A stretch of 64,000 bases of DNA, taken from NCBI GenBank assembly GCA_946811695.1, contig OX328132.1:128707372-128771371 (forward strand). Reading direction: 5' to 3'. Made by a program: the position numbers and the translations under genes. Source of the stretch: Gonocerus acuteangulatus (taxonomy: Eukaryota; Arthropoda; Insecta; Hemiptera; Coreidae). The notes beneath the pieces are model-generated. The model did no database searches. It saw only the letters and a list, made by a program, of their open reading frames with translations, and was not told the origin of the DNA. Shown here in pieces: positions 31,777-43,298 of the stretch (positions are counted from its first letter, which is position 1; each line of letters starts with the position of its first letter).

Positions 31777-32377
31777 TTCACATATGATAGTAAAACGTAA
31801 TTAGGCATCATAATTTTTTTTTAAATAATGACTATTGTAAGCCTATCATTAACATTTAATTTTCATGGCAGCAATCATTGGAATATTCTTTTTTACTGTT
31901 ACAAGTAAATGTTCACTTTTTATAACTTGAATTATGTGTTTGTTTATTGAACATCATACTTATCAATTTATTATTATGAGTTTAAAAAGTAATTTGTGAT
32001 ATTTGGGTTGAAGGAAAAAAGTAGGTAAATATTTCTTTTTTGACCAGTATTGTACCCAAAACATATTTTTTAAAGATTTCCTTTATGTAAATAATGAATG
32101 TGAAAATTTGTCCTGTAAGAAAAATAAGGGTTACTTAATTCAATATAACCTCCAACATCCTGAATTTATTTCATTATTATCCATTATGAATTTCCGTCAT
32201 TATTTAATAATTATTATCAACCAGGCATCTTTAATTTTTACAATATAGTATTTACTTGCTTTTAAAAATAATATTTGATTTTAAACCTAAATATTATTAT
32301 TTTATATTAAATGTACACATTATTTTAAATGATAACAAATAATGAATGAAGAAGAAAATATAATTAATTATTCATTA
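31777..32377. other. AT-rich tail after the hAT relic
   Basis: Nothing recognisable; very AT-rich sequence that may include the element's 3' untranslated end. Confidence 0.5.
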
Positions 32378-33141
32378 AACTAGCTGTTACACGGCGTGCA
32401 ATGCTAAACTACTTTCTGCATCTAGAACAGCAACAATAAATTACAAACCAAGTAAGTAATATTAAAATCTAATAACACAAATCTCTAACTGTTCGGGTTC
32501 ACAGTTTCGAACCTGTGACCTCCGAACTGTGAGTCCTAGACAACTTTTACCTAGCCTGTAACACCCCCGGACCACGACCTACATGTACGCTAAGTTTGGT
32601 CAAAATAGGTCAAACGGTGTGGATATGAATAAGGAACTACCAGGCAGACAAACAGATGTTACACGTTTTTGACCTAGCCTATGACACTCCCCGTATCAAA
32701 ACCTACCTGTGGGCCAAGTTTGATCAAAATCGGTCAAACGGAGTGAATTTGTATAAGGAGCAAACATACAGACATACAACTGGTAGACATTTTTGACCTA
32801 GCCTATGACAATCCCCCTATCAAGAAATACATGTGTTCCAAGTTTGATCAAAATCGGTCAAACGGTGTGGATTTAAATAACAAACATACAGACAGACAGC
32901 TGGTAGATTTTTTTGACTTAGCCTATGATACTCCCCTTATCAAGACGCGCCAGTGTGCTAAGATTGGTCAAAATCGGTCAAACGGTGTGGATTTGTATAT
33001 GGAACAAACATACAGATAGTCAGCTGGTGGACGTTTTTGGATTATCCTACGACACTCCCTGGATCAAGACCTACCTGTGTTCCACTTTTGGTCAAAATCG
33101 GACGAAGGGTGTTGTATAGGGAACAAACAGACAGACAGGTG

Positions 33142-33188
<47 letters not shown>

Positions 33189-33600
33189 TAAACAGTATCA
33201 CTCAAATATATAGTTTTCATTAAAAGAAAGAAATATTTTAATGTATTTAACGAAAAATTTCCATCAAATAAATCATTTTTATTCAATAAAAATTTTCATT
33301 CAAATAAATCATTTTTATTCAATAAATCATTTTCATTCAATAAAAATTTTCACTCAATAAATCTTTTTTATTCAATAAAAAGTTTCATTCAATAAAATCA
33401 TTTTCAATCAATAAAAATTTTCATTCAATAAATCATGGTTATTCAATAATGAATAAAAATAAAAATTTGCGTTATTCATTGATTCACTGAATAATGAATG
33501 AAAAATTATTCAGAATGAAATATCAAATTTATTCATTGTTCATTATTCTGAATGATTTTTGTCCAACACTGATCAACAGCCTGGGAGGTTTTGGACTATT
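32378..33600. repeat. Composite repeat: 121-bp array, (TA)n, TTCAATAAA array
   Basis: ACTAGCTGTTACACGGCGTG (32379) opens the block. About five 121-bp units follow (32560-33142; GGTCAAACGGTGTGGAT at 32610, 32733, 32854, 32975), then (TA)n at 33143-33185, then an array of TTCATTCAATAAATCA-type units (33235-33545) ending at TTGTCCAACACTGATCAAC. The same three parts in reverse order flank the Ty3 element at 19391-25110, so this is one repeat family. Confidence 0.75.
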
Positions 33601-33799
33601 CGTATACTCTGTTAAATACCTCAAAAACTTTGCGAAATCGTGGTAAATGTAAGGTGACTATTTGAAAACTTACTAACGTTTCTACAAAAGCGTTAATAAT
33701 ACAATCTTTAATAGGACAATCTGAGCCGGACAAAATTGAGCTGAAAGTTTCAGATGTCTTGGGTTTCATCTATGAGTAAGTTCAAAACATTCCATGCGC

Positions 33800-33862
33800 C
33801 ACAAGATTGACAACCTATAGATAGCCGGTGCTAATGGCATAAATCTAGATAAGCCATAAAAA
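33800..33862 (+). repeat. SINE tail fragment
   Basis: CAACCTATAGATAGCCGGTG CTAATGGCA matches the body and tail of the SINE at 14116-14286, with an A-rich end. Confidence 0.5.
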
Positions 33863-33924
33863 ATAAAATAGAAATTATTGGATTTTGTTTTTATCGCATT
33901 CTGCAAACATACACACTAGGATCA

Positions 33925-33957
33925 CTATCGCGTCAAAACTACACAGGTCAACATTTG

Positions 33958-34002
<45 letters not shown>

Positions 34003-34505
34003 GGAGCGGTATGGTCCTTGTAGGGTTTTTAGGGTCGCTGATTACGATGAGCGGGTTGGTTAACCTTCGTCGCAGCAGATTCAAGGTCACTTGGGTCAAA
34101 TATAGAAAAAACCGTAGGAAAAACCTGAAAACCGCCATGCATATGTTTTTGAGGTCCCTGAGTCGGAATGCGTACTTTGTTTGACCTTTACGCCTTTCCC
34201 TAGAAGTCATTTGAAGGTCATATGCAGGTCAAATAGAGGTGAAGACGCAGAAACAATTCATTCAAAAATGTATTTTCTGGGAGGCAGAGTGAGTCAAACA
34301 AACAACGGGTTCGGACTCAGGGACCTCAAAAACATAGGCATGGATTTTTTCAGATTTTGCCTACGTCTTCATCTCTATTTGACCTTTAAATGACCTTGAA
34401 TCTGATGTGATGAAGGTTAAGCAACCCGCTCATCGTAATCAGCTACTCCATAAGGATCATACCGCTCCGAGTGTTTTTTTAGATCAAATGTTGACCTGTG
34501 CTATC
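33925..34505. mobile_element. Foldback element
   Basis: The arms pair over more than 200 bp: CACAGGTCAACATTTGAT, an A-run, CTCGGAGCGGTATG, CTGATTACGATGAGCGGGTT, then the inverse AACCCGCTCATCGTAATCAG, CATACCGCTCCGAG, ATCAAATGTTGACCTGTG. A 38-A run at 33960-33998 has no full counterpart on the right. No transposase. Confidence 0.8.
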
Positions 34506-34627
34506 GTTTTCCTTCCAGGAAGAGTTTAATCCTGAAATATAAAACAAATTTATAAATATCATACAAAAATTCCCGCAAAAGACGATTGGAGGCAATGTTA
34601 TCGCTAAATACTAAGCAATACAAACAG

Positions 34628-34900
34628 TCCGACTCGCAGGAGCTGCATAATCTTAACGCGTTTTCGTTCATATCCCTAGTGCGACTAGTAAAGGAATATA
34701 AGGAGTTATCGGTAGGTTTTGATCTTTCGTGAAAAATATAAAATTAAATCTCAAAGAGGAGGATTTATTTTAGTCGCAACGACAGGAAACTGAAACTACT
34801 CTAAGCGGAAATGACACCGTCCTGTTTCTGACACGATCCTTCTAACAAAACACTAGAACTAATATCTTTCTCAATTTCTTACCTTGAGGAGGAGGGGGAA
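34628..34900 (+). mobile_element. TCCGAC-family 5' fragment
   Basis: It starts TCCGACTCGCAGGAGCTGCA and continues CTTAACGCGTTTTCGTTCAT and ATCCCTAGTG. Similarity fades within about 270 bp, and no 3' end follows. Confidence 0.7.
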
Positions 34901-36420
34901 CGCGAGGAAACCATTATTACCAACATTTCCTTTACTTTCTTTTAATGTATTAACTGTAAATATTCAGGAAAGAAGCCAACACTTTTACAAATTTTAACAA
35001 CCGTTATTTTTTTTATCTATGAGTTCTAAAGAATGAATGATTTTGCCAATAAAATATATTAGATATTCTTATTTCATTCGGAAAGGCACTATGATGATAA
35101 AGTTACGTCGTGCGAGTTGGAAGTTTTCGTTTATTAAGAGCCGGGAGCAAGTGACAACTTTTAATTACAGTTTCATTGAGAGATAAATAGATTTTTAATA
35201 TTCTAAACATTACCAAATCCTGATTTATGTTTTTCCTAATTTTGACCACTTCCACTTTTTAACAACCTATTCACCTACTAGTTTCCTCAGATAACATATA
35301 GGTTAAGGTGGCCATAGACGTTCAGTTCAAATCTCAAGGTAGAGACTAAACAGTTTCGCCTCAAGGTTTGGTCTGAACGGATCTAGCACACACACGATAA
35401 GTTAATAAACCTGAAGGCAGGGACTGAACAGTCCAGTTATAGTAGATCCACAGAATGTCCCACAAATTCCCGGGCCCATTGGTCTGTACAGTTAATCTGT
35501 TGGTTTTATCATTCTACTTCGATGGACTGTACAGTTCAACTCTGGCCTGTAGAGCCCAGGAGTGGCTTGAGTATATCATTACTTGAAGGATGGTGGATTT
35601 ATAAATAGGTTCTTTGGCAAGTCTAAAACCTTTATATTTTCCTAGCAAGTTGAGATGAGGAAGGTTGAAGAGATCATTCCTAAACTCTCTTACTTAAATA
35701 AGCACTGAGTCAGAAATGGATCCCTCCAAATGCTGATAGACACTTTTTTTTGGGTGAGAGCCCTCCAACTCAAGAGCGGCTCATCTCCTTCCTCAGCCCT
35801 CCCAGCGGCCATCCATTCTCTATTAAGAGAAAAAAAACCTGAATCGGGAAATTTCCTTTGCTTATTTACGCTAACATAGGCCTATTTCAACCTCAATTCA
35901 ATAATATGCTTCACTTACACATATAATCTTAATTTGTTTTTCGTTTAAAAAATAAGTAAATGTGAATCGATTTGTAGCGGAAAGGATAATTACATAATAA
36001 AAACCGAGGGACTGGTATCGTACAACACGACATACGTTAGTACTAAACATATCAAACGTTCCATGACAGCATATTCGAGGGAGTTAGCAAGACAGGGGAC
36101 GAAGGAAACCGTTGTTACGTTCAGCACCAAATTGCAAATGAAAATGTTGATCGGAAATGATGCCGAACATACAGGGTGCCTATTATTGAGGCTAAATAAT
36201 TGAAAATATAGAGTGAGAAAAAAAAATTGACTTATTTATTTTAGAAAAACAAAAGAAAAAATATCTCCTTGCGGAGCAGATGCTGGTTAGTATTGTTAGT
36301 TGAAATTAAAAAGAAAATATAAACTTATGCGCAAATAAAAATAAATAAGGAAAATAACAATGTAACATAATAACAATAACTATGTATAGTTGGTGGTCGG
36401 GTGAATAGTGGCGGCTGAGG
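34901..36420. other. Unassigned intron
   Basis: No gene, element end or repeat recognised. Confidence 0.5.
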
Positions 36421-36429
36421 GTTTTTTAA

Positions 36430-36870
36430 AAATGGTTATAGTCTGGCTTATCTGTTGGTGATTCTGCGTCTCCGCTGTAGCCGCTGACGCCAAGTTGAAG
36501 ATGGAGCTTGACGGGGCGTAGACAAAGGTGCACCTCCAAAGAGTGTATGCAACAAGCGTATCATCAGCAAGGTGCTCCTAAGGGCCTCAAGGCTATACTG
36601 TCTTAGGGCGGGCAGCTTGCAACTCGGCGTTAATCTTGTGATGAGCCCGTATGGTGCTGCCCTCAACTCGTAGATTGCACCAGGAGGTGGCGAACTCTGT
36701 AGGCTTGAAGGTGAGTCAGTCGTCCTATCGCAAAGATAGCGGTGATCCGAAGAGGATTATAGATGGACTGATAACCTCCTCAGGATCTGTTCCTCAGCTG
36801 CCACACAATTCCCCTGTAGCTAGACGCTACAATACTTCATTTCAAATATTAAATAATAGAAAATAAATAA
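36430..36870. other. GC-richer segment of unknown origin
   Basis: This stretch is clearly richer in G and C than its neighbours, and the minus strand is open from 36666 to 36448 (LRQYSLEALRSTLLMIRLLH). I recognise no domain. Codon-like composition and isolation suggest a decayed retroelement ORF, but this is a guess. Confidence 0.3.
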
Positions 36871-37224
36871 TTGATTATTTATCCAACATGGTCTCTAACA
36901 ACCGTGTTGCAAAGATCAAAGTTCAGAGGGAGAACAGAGGCTGCCACTTTGCTGAGTTTAATATTCGCCTCTCCATTTGAACCAGCGGTTTACAGAACCT
37001 CCACTGCCTTTGCTGCGTCTCAGCCACGTCTGCCCTGATCTCATTTTGCGCAAGGTCTTACAGTCTCAGGTCACTCACCTTGTGTAGAATCATTAAAGAA
37101 TGAGGAATTAAAGGTTATAAACTGTATTGCAACCAGGAACAGCCTTCTATTCTCAGTTGAACCCACTCTATTTTTCCTCGAGGTGACAATAAATCCTCCT
37201 TGGTCCTGCAGTTTATGGTATATT

Positions 37225-37770
37225 TCCATTTTATTCATCCTGCACAATATCCTCAACTACAATATTTCAGCAGTTAACATCATTCCCGCACAATCTCTTG
37301 ACGAACAAATCCTTTCTGTAGTTGACAGTATATTCAAACCTAAGGTCTATATTGTAGCGAACCATAACCTATTTCCATCTTTCCCCCACAGTCTGTTGAC
37401 GTACAAATCCTTCCTGTAGTTGACAGTATATGCTAACCTAAGGTCTATATTGTAGTGGATCGAATACTCCAATTTCCATCATTTCCGCACAGTCTGTAGA
37501 CGTACAAATCCTTCCTGTTGTTGACAGTATATCCTAACCTAAGGTGTATATTGCAGCGGATCATATACTCCAATTTCCATCATTTCCGAAAAATATCTTC
37601 AAGTACTAATCCTTTCTATAGTGGACAGTATGTCCTAACCTAAGGTCTATATTGTAGCGGATCATATACTCCAATTTCCATCATTCCCGCACAATCTCTT
37701 GACGTACAAATCCTTCTTGTAGTTGACAGTAAATCCTAAGTCCTATCATATAGCGGGTCATATGCTGTCT
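37225..37770. repeat. ~101-bp tandem repeat, about five copies
   Basis: Units share ACAATCTCTTGACGTACAAA, TCCTTCCTGTAGTTGACAGT, CCTAAGGTCTATATTGTAGC and CCAATTTCCATC. ACAAATCC-type anchors recur at about 37304, 37404, 37504, 37607 and 37707. Confidence 0.88.
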
Positions 37771-38182
37771 CCCTCGGTTTGATGGTGCTCTACGCTTTTT
37801 TATTAATTGAACTTGAATCCTAAAATTGTTCTAAATTTCTTCTAGAAAATGAGTGTAATCTTTGCTGATAGTATTTTCGTATTGTCAAGAGTTTTACGTT
37901 TTAATGTTAAACAAAAAAAAAATGTTTTTGAATCATGATAATACTCATAATTCAGCCCTTACTAAAAGCCACACAAAGAAAGGGACTCATGTTCTACCTC
38001 TCAAGATTAAAAGAACTGTCGGGAAAGTGCCCTGACATGACTGGCTAAAATCCTAATAAGGGAACATCTTTGGACGTGCCCTTTCCTGAAACAGACTCCA
38101 AGGCAGAGCGGTGCTGAAGGCGAAATACAATTTATTATTATGATAGAAGAATTAATAAAAAAGAGTAAAATAATTCACTGAC

Positions 38183-38402
38183 CACCATGTCTGAGCCAGC
38201 CTTGGACGCCTCGCTGACTGCAGAAGGCGAAGGGGAAGGAGTGAGGGAGACCGGTGGAGGTTCTTCGCTCCGGGCTACGACCAGCTCGACAAGTCCTCGT
38301 GCCTTCTGCAGGATAGAGATCGCCTGCTGGTGCGAGATGTTTGAGTCCAGTGGCTGGCCATCGATAGCCAGAATCTGGTCTCCTTCATGAAGCCTACCGT
38401 CT
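38183..38402 (-). CDS. Patj: Patj/INADL-like exon: second half of PDZ1 plus linker
   Basis: The minus strand reads [19 protein letters not shown] then [17 protein letters not shown] and [15 protein letters not shown], the C-terminal half of a PDZ domain. The [11 protein letters not shown] helix is characteristic of PDZ1 of PATJ/INADL. A Ser/Pro-rich linker follows ([20 protein letters not shown]). The acceptor is a long pyrimidine run ending TTTTTCAG. The donor is ATGGTG/GTCAGT (GTGGTC three bases earlier is the alternative); both leave phase 0 and join in phase to LNTEWAQ at 1710. The preceding exon with the GLGF loop of PDZ1 was not found in the window. The exon is clearly less AT-rich than the flanking intron. 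Confidence 0.9.
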
Positions 38403-38936
38403 CTGAAAAAAAAAAATATATATATAGAAATGAAGAAGGATTACTCATTTATTGATAAATATACGAGGTCTTACTTTATAGCTATACATTTATGCTAACG
38501 AATTCTAATGAGACCTGTCATTATAGTAGTTCAATTTACTGCTTTTAACAAATCAAAATCTTAAGCAGTCAGAGAATAGTTGGGATCCGACTAATAAAAT
38601 CGACGTTTATAACAATCTGTATTCAGGACTTTTCGGCTACTCTTTGGTGGCCTTTGTCTGCTAAAAGACAAAACACAAATGCAAAACTAATAAACATAAT
38701 AGTTATAAAAATAAAGACATATAGCAGATATATATTGTTTCTTCATTTGTTAAAAAAGAAACAATAACAGATGGTGCTCATGGCCACAGCAGTCGATGCA
38801 CCCAAAAAGGAAAGAAAGAAATATAGCAGATCAAAAAATACAGATCAATTATCACAACATTTAGTTTGTTAACACCAATGAGTAAAAGTACATCACAAAC
38901 AGGTAAGTGAACAATAATTTATTTACTAGAACTTAG
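38403..38936. other. Intron 5' of the PDZ1 exon, with a SINE tail scrap
   Basis: AT-rich. At 38771-38805 GATGGTGCTCATGGCCACAG CAGTCGATGCACC is a SINE-tail relative. Nothing else seen. Confidence 0.5.
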
Positions 38937-39464
38937 CTCAAAGTATGGACGGATAATTAGAAACGTAACATTTAAAATGAAATAAGTACCAATGAACAGA
39001 CAATAATTATATTTTTTTGAAGTTTGATAATAACTAATATAGTACATACCAATGAGTGCCGGGAGGTAGAGAATGAACAAAGTTAACAGTTAAGTGACCA
39101 TAGTGAAAATATGGAAAAATTCTGGATTCTTCCAACGTACATTTAACACCAAGAAGGGGTGGTGGAGGTCAGGAATGATCAAAGAGGTTTTATGGCAGGA
39201 AAAGGTGTTAACGGAAGGACACCCAGATGGAAAAGAGGACATGGGAAAATAGGTAGAGGGGCCGGAGAGTTTGTGGAAAATATTGCAGTAGATAGGAGAA
39301 ATGCCTTGTTTGTCGGTTTTGTAATTTATAATGTTGGTATTTAAGTTGATGTGTACACATTCAGAGATCTGACTTTTTTTTTCATTCTGTAGAGAGAAAA
39401 GTTTTGTAAAATGTGTGTTTTTGAGTAATAGCGTGTTTTGCATGTGCAGATTTGCCTATATCGT

Positions 39465-40116
39465 TCTGAATGATGACGCCTTTCCTGCGAGTCGGACAAT
39501 CAGTGCAAAGGTTTATCTGCCTGCTGTAGGGGAATAAAAGCTGAAAATATAATTATTCTCCGTGTAGGGTCAGACATCTGCTCAGGAGGAGGTACTAGGT
39601 AGGCTTCAGGTAGGCTTTTATTGCATTTCATAAATCAAGATGCATCCTAGGAGAGCTGACAGCTATTTTATCTCTAGGACGTCACGCAGCCAAATGCTAT
39701 CGTAGAAATCTAATTACATTGTTTTGGTTGTATGTGGCGTAGCTCATTAAAAAAATAACACTACTTTCATTTTTTCTTGCACAATTTTATTTTTTTACAT
39801 TGCATTTAACAGTAATATAAGTATTTTTAATTGCATTTAAAATTAAAATGGATATATTGGTAAAGCAAGTTAAATAAATTAGATACACAGTCGTAGTAGT
39901 GTCTTCCTAGAGCGAAACTTAGGACGGCGGAAGGAGTAATTTCCGATTAGGATAGTTTCTTGTGCCTTGCCGACAATCTTGCTTTTCTTTGGAATATGTG
40001 TTTTCATTACGTATGATCTAAACAAAGTAATAACTGTTTCAATTCTAAGTCTACAAAATGACACTAGGGATATGAATGGATCCGCGCAAAAATGTCGCAG
40101 TTCCTGCGAGTCGGAC
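39465..40116 (-). mobile_element. TCCGAC-family 5' fragments (two)
   Basis: A stub of about 33 bp ends at 39497 (CCTTTCCTGCGAGTCGGAC). A second fragment, 39525-40116, has the 5' end at 40116 and about 590 bp matching the 5' region of the copy at 17570-18132 (for example TAGGCTTTTATTGCA, GCCAAATGCTAT). It lacks the ~350-bp units and the 3' end. Confidence 0.75.
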
Positions 40117-40129
40117 TTTTTTTCTATGT

Positions 40130-40293
40130 CAGGTAGAATGTATGTACTTTTGCAACCGTGACCAATTTGGGGTCATAAATTATTTCATGATATGTCTAAC
40201 CAAAATTATAACTGTTTCTATTTCAACGTTTCCAAATGACATTAGGGATAACAACGAAATAATGCTAAGATGATGCAGTTCCTGCGAGTCGGA
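40130..40293 (-). mobile_element. TCCGAC-family 5' fragment
   Basis: The 5' end is at 40293 (GATGCAGTTCCTGCGAGTCG GA). Here the base before TCCGAC is T rather than the usual G, showing that the G is not part of the fixed end. Confidence 0.7.
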
Positions 40294-40419
40294 ATTTTTA
40301 TATGGTCTTCGTTAGTTTTTCAGTAAGTCTATGTGTAAATGTCAGGGAACGGAGCAATTGGGAACTGGGAGGTAGGGAAGAATTGGGAGAAGTATTGTTG
40401 CATCGTTGGGATTTTACTT

Positions 40420-40850
40420 TTAGCGCAATTCCTCCATAGGGAGGAACCCCGTTTCTCGTTTCAGAACCTATAGATAACGAAAATAAAATAACCGTTTTTG
40501 AGTGAAGTGGGAAAAAAATGTTTTCTAACTAATTTCGAACAGGTACTTAGAATCGCTGAATTCTGTTGAAATATTTTCTACATGTTTGAGATTCCTCCAA
40601 ACAATGATATTTAAATTTTGGTTGGAAGTATTAGAAAAAATATTTTATTAACAGACATAAAAAGTTTTGGCTTCTTGGTATATTTTCTTAAATATCTCGA
40701 AAGCGGTTGGGAAATCGTATTAAGTGGAATATGACTATTCGAAAACCCTAGAATGTGTGTGTTTAAATTGTCTTTAAAAAAGGTCTTAAGCAATTTTTGA
40801 TTAGGCGATGTCAATCGGAGAAATAAGTAGTTGAAACTTCAGTGAATTGG
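40420..40850 (-). mobile_element. TCCGAC-family 3' fragment
   Basis: TTAGCGCAATTCCTCCATAG GGAGGAACCCC gives the 3' end and hairpin on the minus strand. Part of the 3' domain and one ~350-bp unit follow (to GATGTCAATCGGAGAAATAA). The (TA)n tract is missing. Confidence 0.75.
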
Positions 40851-40944
40851 TTGCGTGTCAATATGTCGGCTGCTGTTTTCCGTCTGGATGTCCTTCCATT
40901 AACACCTTTTCTCCTTTCCTGTCAAAAAACATCTTTAGATCTTA

Positions 40945-41150
40945 CCCCAGCTACCCTAGCTCCTTAGACCCCCCCCCCCAGCTACCCTAGCTCCTTAGAC
41001 CCCCCCCCCCTCAGCTACCCTAGCTCCTTAGACCCCCCCTCCCCCTCAGCTACCCTAGCTCTTTAGACCCCCCCCCAGTTACCCTAGCTCCTTAGACTCC
41101 CCCCTCAGCTACCCTAGCTCCTAAGAACCCCCCCCCCCTAGCTATATGTT
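40945..41150. repeat. Minisatellite with poly-C runs
   Basis: Six copies of CAGCTACCCTAGCTCCTTAG A followed by 6-11 C, period 30-34 bp. Length variation comes mainly from the C runs. Confidence 0.9.
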
Positions 41151-41459
41151 CCTAGGAAGAATCCAGAATTTTTCTATATTTTCACCATGGTCACTTAACA
41201 GTTAACTTTGGTATTTCTCTACCCTCCGGCACTCATTGGTATGTACTATATTATTGATTATCGAAGTTTAAAAAAATATTATTATTGTCTGTTCATTGGT
41301 ACTTACTTCATTATAAATTGTACGTTTCTGATTATCAGTCCAGTCAACGAACAGTTATAGATGGAAATTTTTGTAACAAAATTTTTGACTTCATAACTTT
41401 GTTTGGGCTGGATAGGAGGTCAACATATCAAAAGTCCTCGCTCGTAGCCTTTGTGCCGG

Positions 41460-42575
41460 GGGTTTAGAAGGTCCCATTTTTCGGGTTTTCTCCCATATCT
41501 CGAAAACCCTGCGTCCTAGCGACATGGCCAATCTATATCAAATAAAAGCTGATTAAATATGCTACAAGTTCAACTCTATAAAGTTTTTCGAGATATCTTT
41601 AGTTTTCGAAATATCAGCTCTTGGAAGTCTGTCATTTTGGGAAAAAAACACACTTTTTTCCATTCTCAACCGGATATCTCTTCAACGATGACCCCAAAAG
41701 ATAAATGTCGACTATAGGGTTGTAAAGTATTCCATTAGCTTCAATAATATATATTACTTTACTATTTTATGTATTTTCTTACAAACGTTATATACGCACT
41801 CACATGGTCTTAGCAAAACCATTGCCAATATAATGGACAAGATCTTATCCGGGGTCTCCCGTGGTCTAATGGCTAGCGCCTTGGATTCATAAGCGGGAGA
41901 TGGTGGGTTCGATTCCCAACCTCCGGCAGGAATTTTATCATCCCACGGCTCGCTGTTGAAATTCCTCGCTACACCCTGGATGTCGGCGCTAATGACCTAG
42001 ATGTATATGTGCCGGAAAAAAAAAAAAAAAAAAAAAAAAAAAAGATCTTATCTAATTGAGTGTGAATGACACAGTGTTTGGGGTCAGTGCGCCCAAAATT
42101 ATATATTTTGTGCTATTTATACGTCCAGTGCTCACTATATTTACATAATGGAGTATATTTTGGAAAATACATAGACTGGAAATGGTGAGAAATTGAAAGG
42201 TTCATTGGTCGACAGTTGTCGCTAGATATCACGATGAACACTAAAACTGTTTTCACATTTGAAGGAAAATACAAAAAATAGTAAAGTTCTATATATTCTT
42301 GAAGGGAATGCTCTACAACACTATAAACGGCATTTATTTTTTGGGTTTATCGTTGAAGAGTTATCCGGTCAAAAAGAGCAAAAAGTGTGTTTTTTCCCAA
42401 AATGACAGACATTCAAGAGCGGATATTTCGAAAATTGAAGATATCTCAAAAAAATATATAGAATGGAACTTGTAGGAAATTTAATCAGCTTTCATTTGTT
42501 ATTGAATGGTCATGTCGCTAGGACGCAGGGTTTTCGAGATATAAGTGAAAACCCGAAAAATGGGACCTTCTAACC
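41460..42575. mobile_element. Foldback element with ~285-bp arms
   Basis: Ends GGTTTAGAAGGTCCCATTTT and the inverse AAAATGGGACCTTCTAACC. Arms extend to about 41745 and 42290 and contain CATATCTCGAAAACCCTGCG and AACCGGATATCTCTTCAACG with their inverses. A SINE sits in the loop. A single arm of the same family lies at 9297-9600. Confidence 0.82.
41853..42042 (+). mobile_element. tRNA-derived SINE
   Basis: The head GTCTCCCGTGGTCTAATGGC TAGCGCC has an A-box. GGGTTCGATTCCC is a strong B-box. The body ends with GGCGCTAATGACCTAGATGT, GTGCCGG and a run of about 25 A. The tRNA acceptor stem does not close, so it is not a tRNA gene. Confidence 0.8.
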
Positions 42576-42988
42576 TACAGCCCCATTCAAGTTTGTTTAA
42601 ATAAGTATTTTGAGCTCCAAATAAGGCATTTTTGGGATTTGAAACAGATTTAGTGGCTCAGAAGAGTCATTTTCCTGTAAAAAAATCAGCACTGGTACTT
42701 GACAAAAATCCAGCCATTGAATTATAACTTAACTGGTTGAAATCCAAATAACTTTTTCTAGTGATATAAAAAAAAAAAAAGAAGCCCAACAAACTTAGAA
42801 AAGTAAGATGAGAATGAAAACGAGGCTTTCAACCAAGTTTTGGTCGAAAGCCTCGTTTTCCTTAAAAGTTATAAAAATTTCATTGCGAGGTTACAAAAAC
42901 TTTCTTTTTGAGAAAGAGTCTCACTTTTCTTTCCTATCACACATAAATATCACAAGGACCACAATAACACATTACTTGCAATTTAGTT

Positions 42989-43298
42989 TTAGCGTGGTTC
43001 CTCCCTCCCTCCATAGGGAGGAACCCCGTTTATAAGGTTGACCTCATGACGCAATCCGGAAGTGCCGACTAGAATCCGCCTACCGGAACTAGGTTTCATG
43101 GGCAAAATTCGCGCGGCAAAATCGTTGCTTTACGTTAATAGACTAACAAGTAAACTTTTTAATAGGTTGCTTGACGTAGGAAAACGAATGAAGCCATTTT
43201 TAAGGCGGTATCTATGACCATTTTCGGGAAAAGCGGAAAACTAGTAGTCTCATAAAAGTTTTTTATTTAAGGTACTTAAAATCATGGGCTTCAGTTGA
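42989..43298 (-). mobile_element. TCCGAC-family 3' fragment, cut by an R2-type LINE
   Basis: The 3' end TTAGCGTGGTTCCTCCCTCC with hairpin is at 42989. The 3' domain follows without a (TA)n tract, then part of a ~350-bp unit ending TTCAGTTGAAATATTTGCTG G, where LINE coding begins. Confidence 0.78.

Larger units (their letters stand above)
1711..38182 (-). other. 36.5-kb Patj intron filled with mobile elements
   Basis: This is the span between the PDZ1-tail exon and the PDZ2-head exon. It contains no further PATJ-like coding that I can recognise. Nearly all recognisable content is transposable elements, tandem repeats and (TA)n tracts, listed separately. The true intron could be shorter if a small exon escaped notice, but the two exons join in phase and in the domain order expected for the family. 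Confidence 0.75.
38937..41345. repeat. Inverted repeat pair enclosing TCCGAC fragments and a minisatellite
   Basis: Arms at about 38937-39165 and 41153-41345 are inverted copies (ATAGTACATACCAATGAGTG and GAACAGACAATAATTATA on the left; inverses CACTCATTGGTATGTACTAT and TATTATTGTCTGTTC on the right). The interior holds the features at 39465-41150. Confidence 0.75.

Noticed and set aside
38187..38390. Plus-strand open frame over the PDZ1 exon
   Set aside because: It is the antisense shadow of the Patj exon, which has the domain and the splice signals.
39090..39443. 117-codon minus-strand open frame
   Set aside because: It overlaps the arm of an inverted repeat, shows no domain, and its start is repeated at 41155-41230.
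41853..41930. Possible tRNA gene
   Set aside because: Strong B-box but no closed cloverleaf, and it ends in a SINE body with a poly-A tail.
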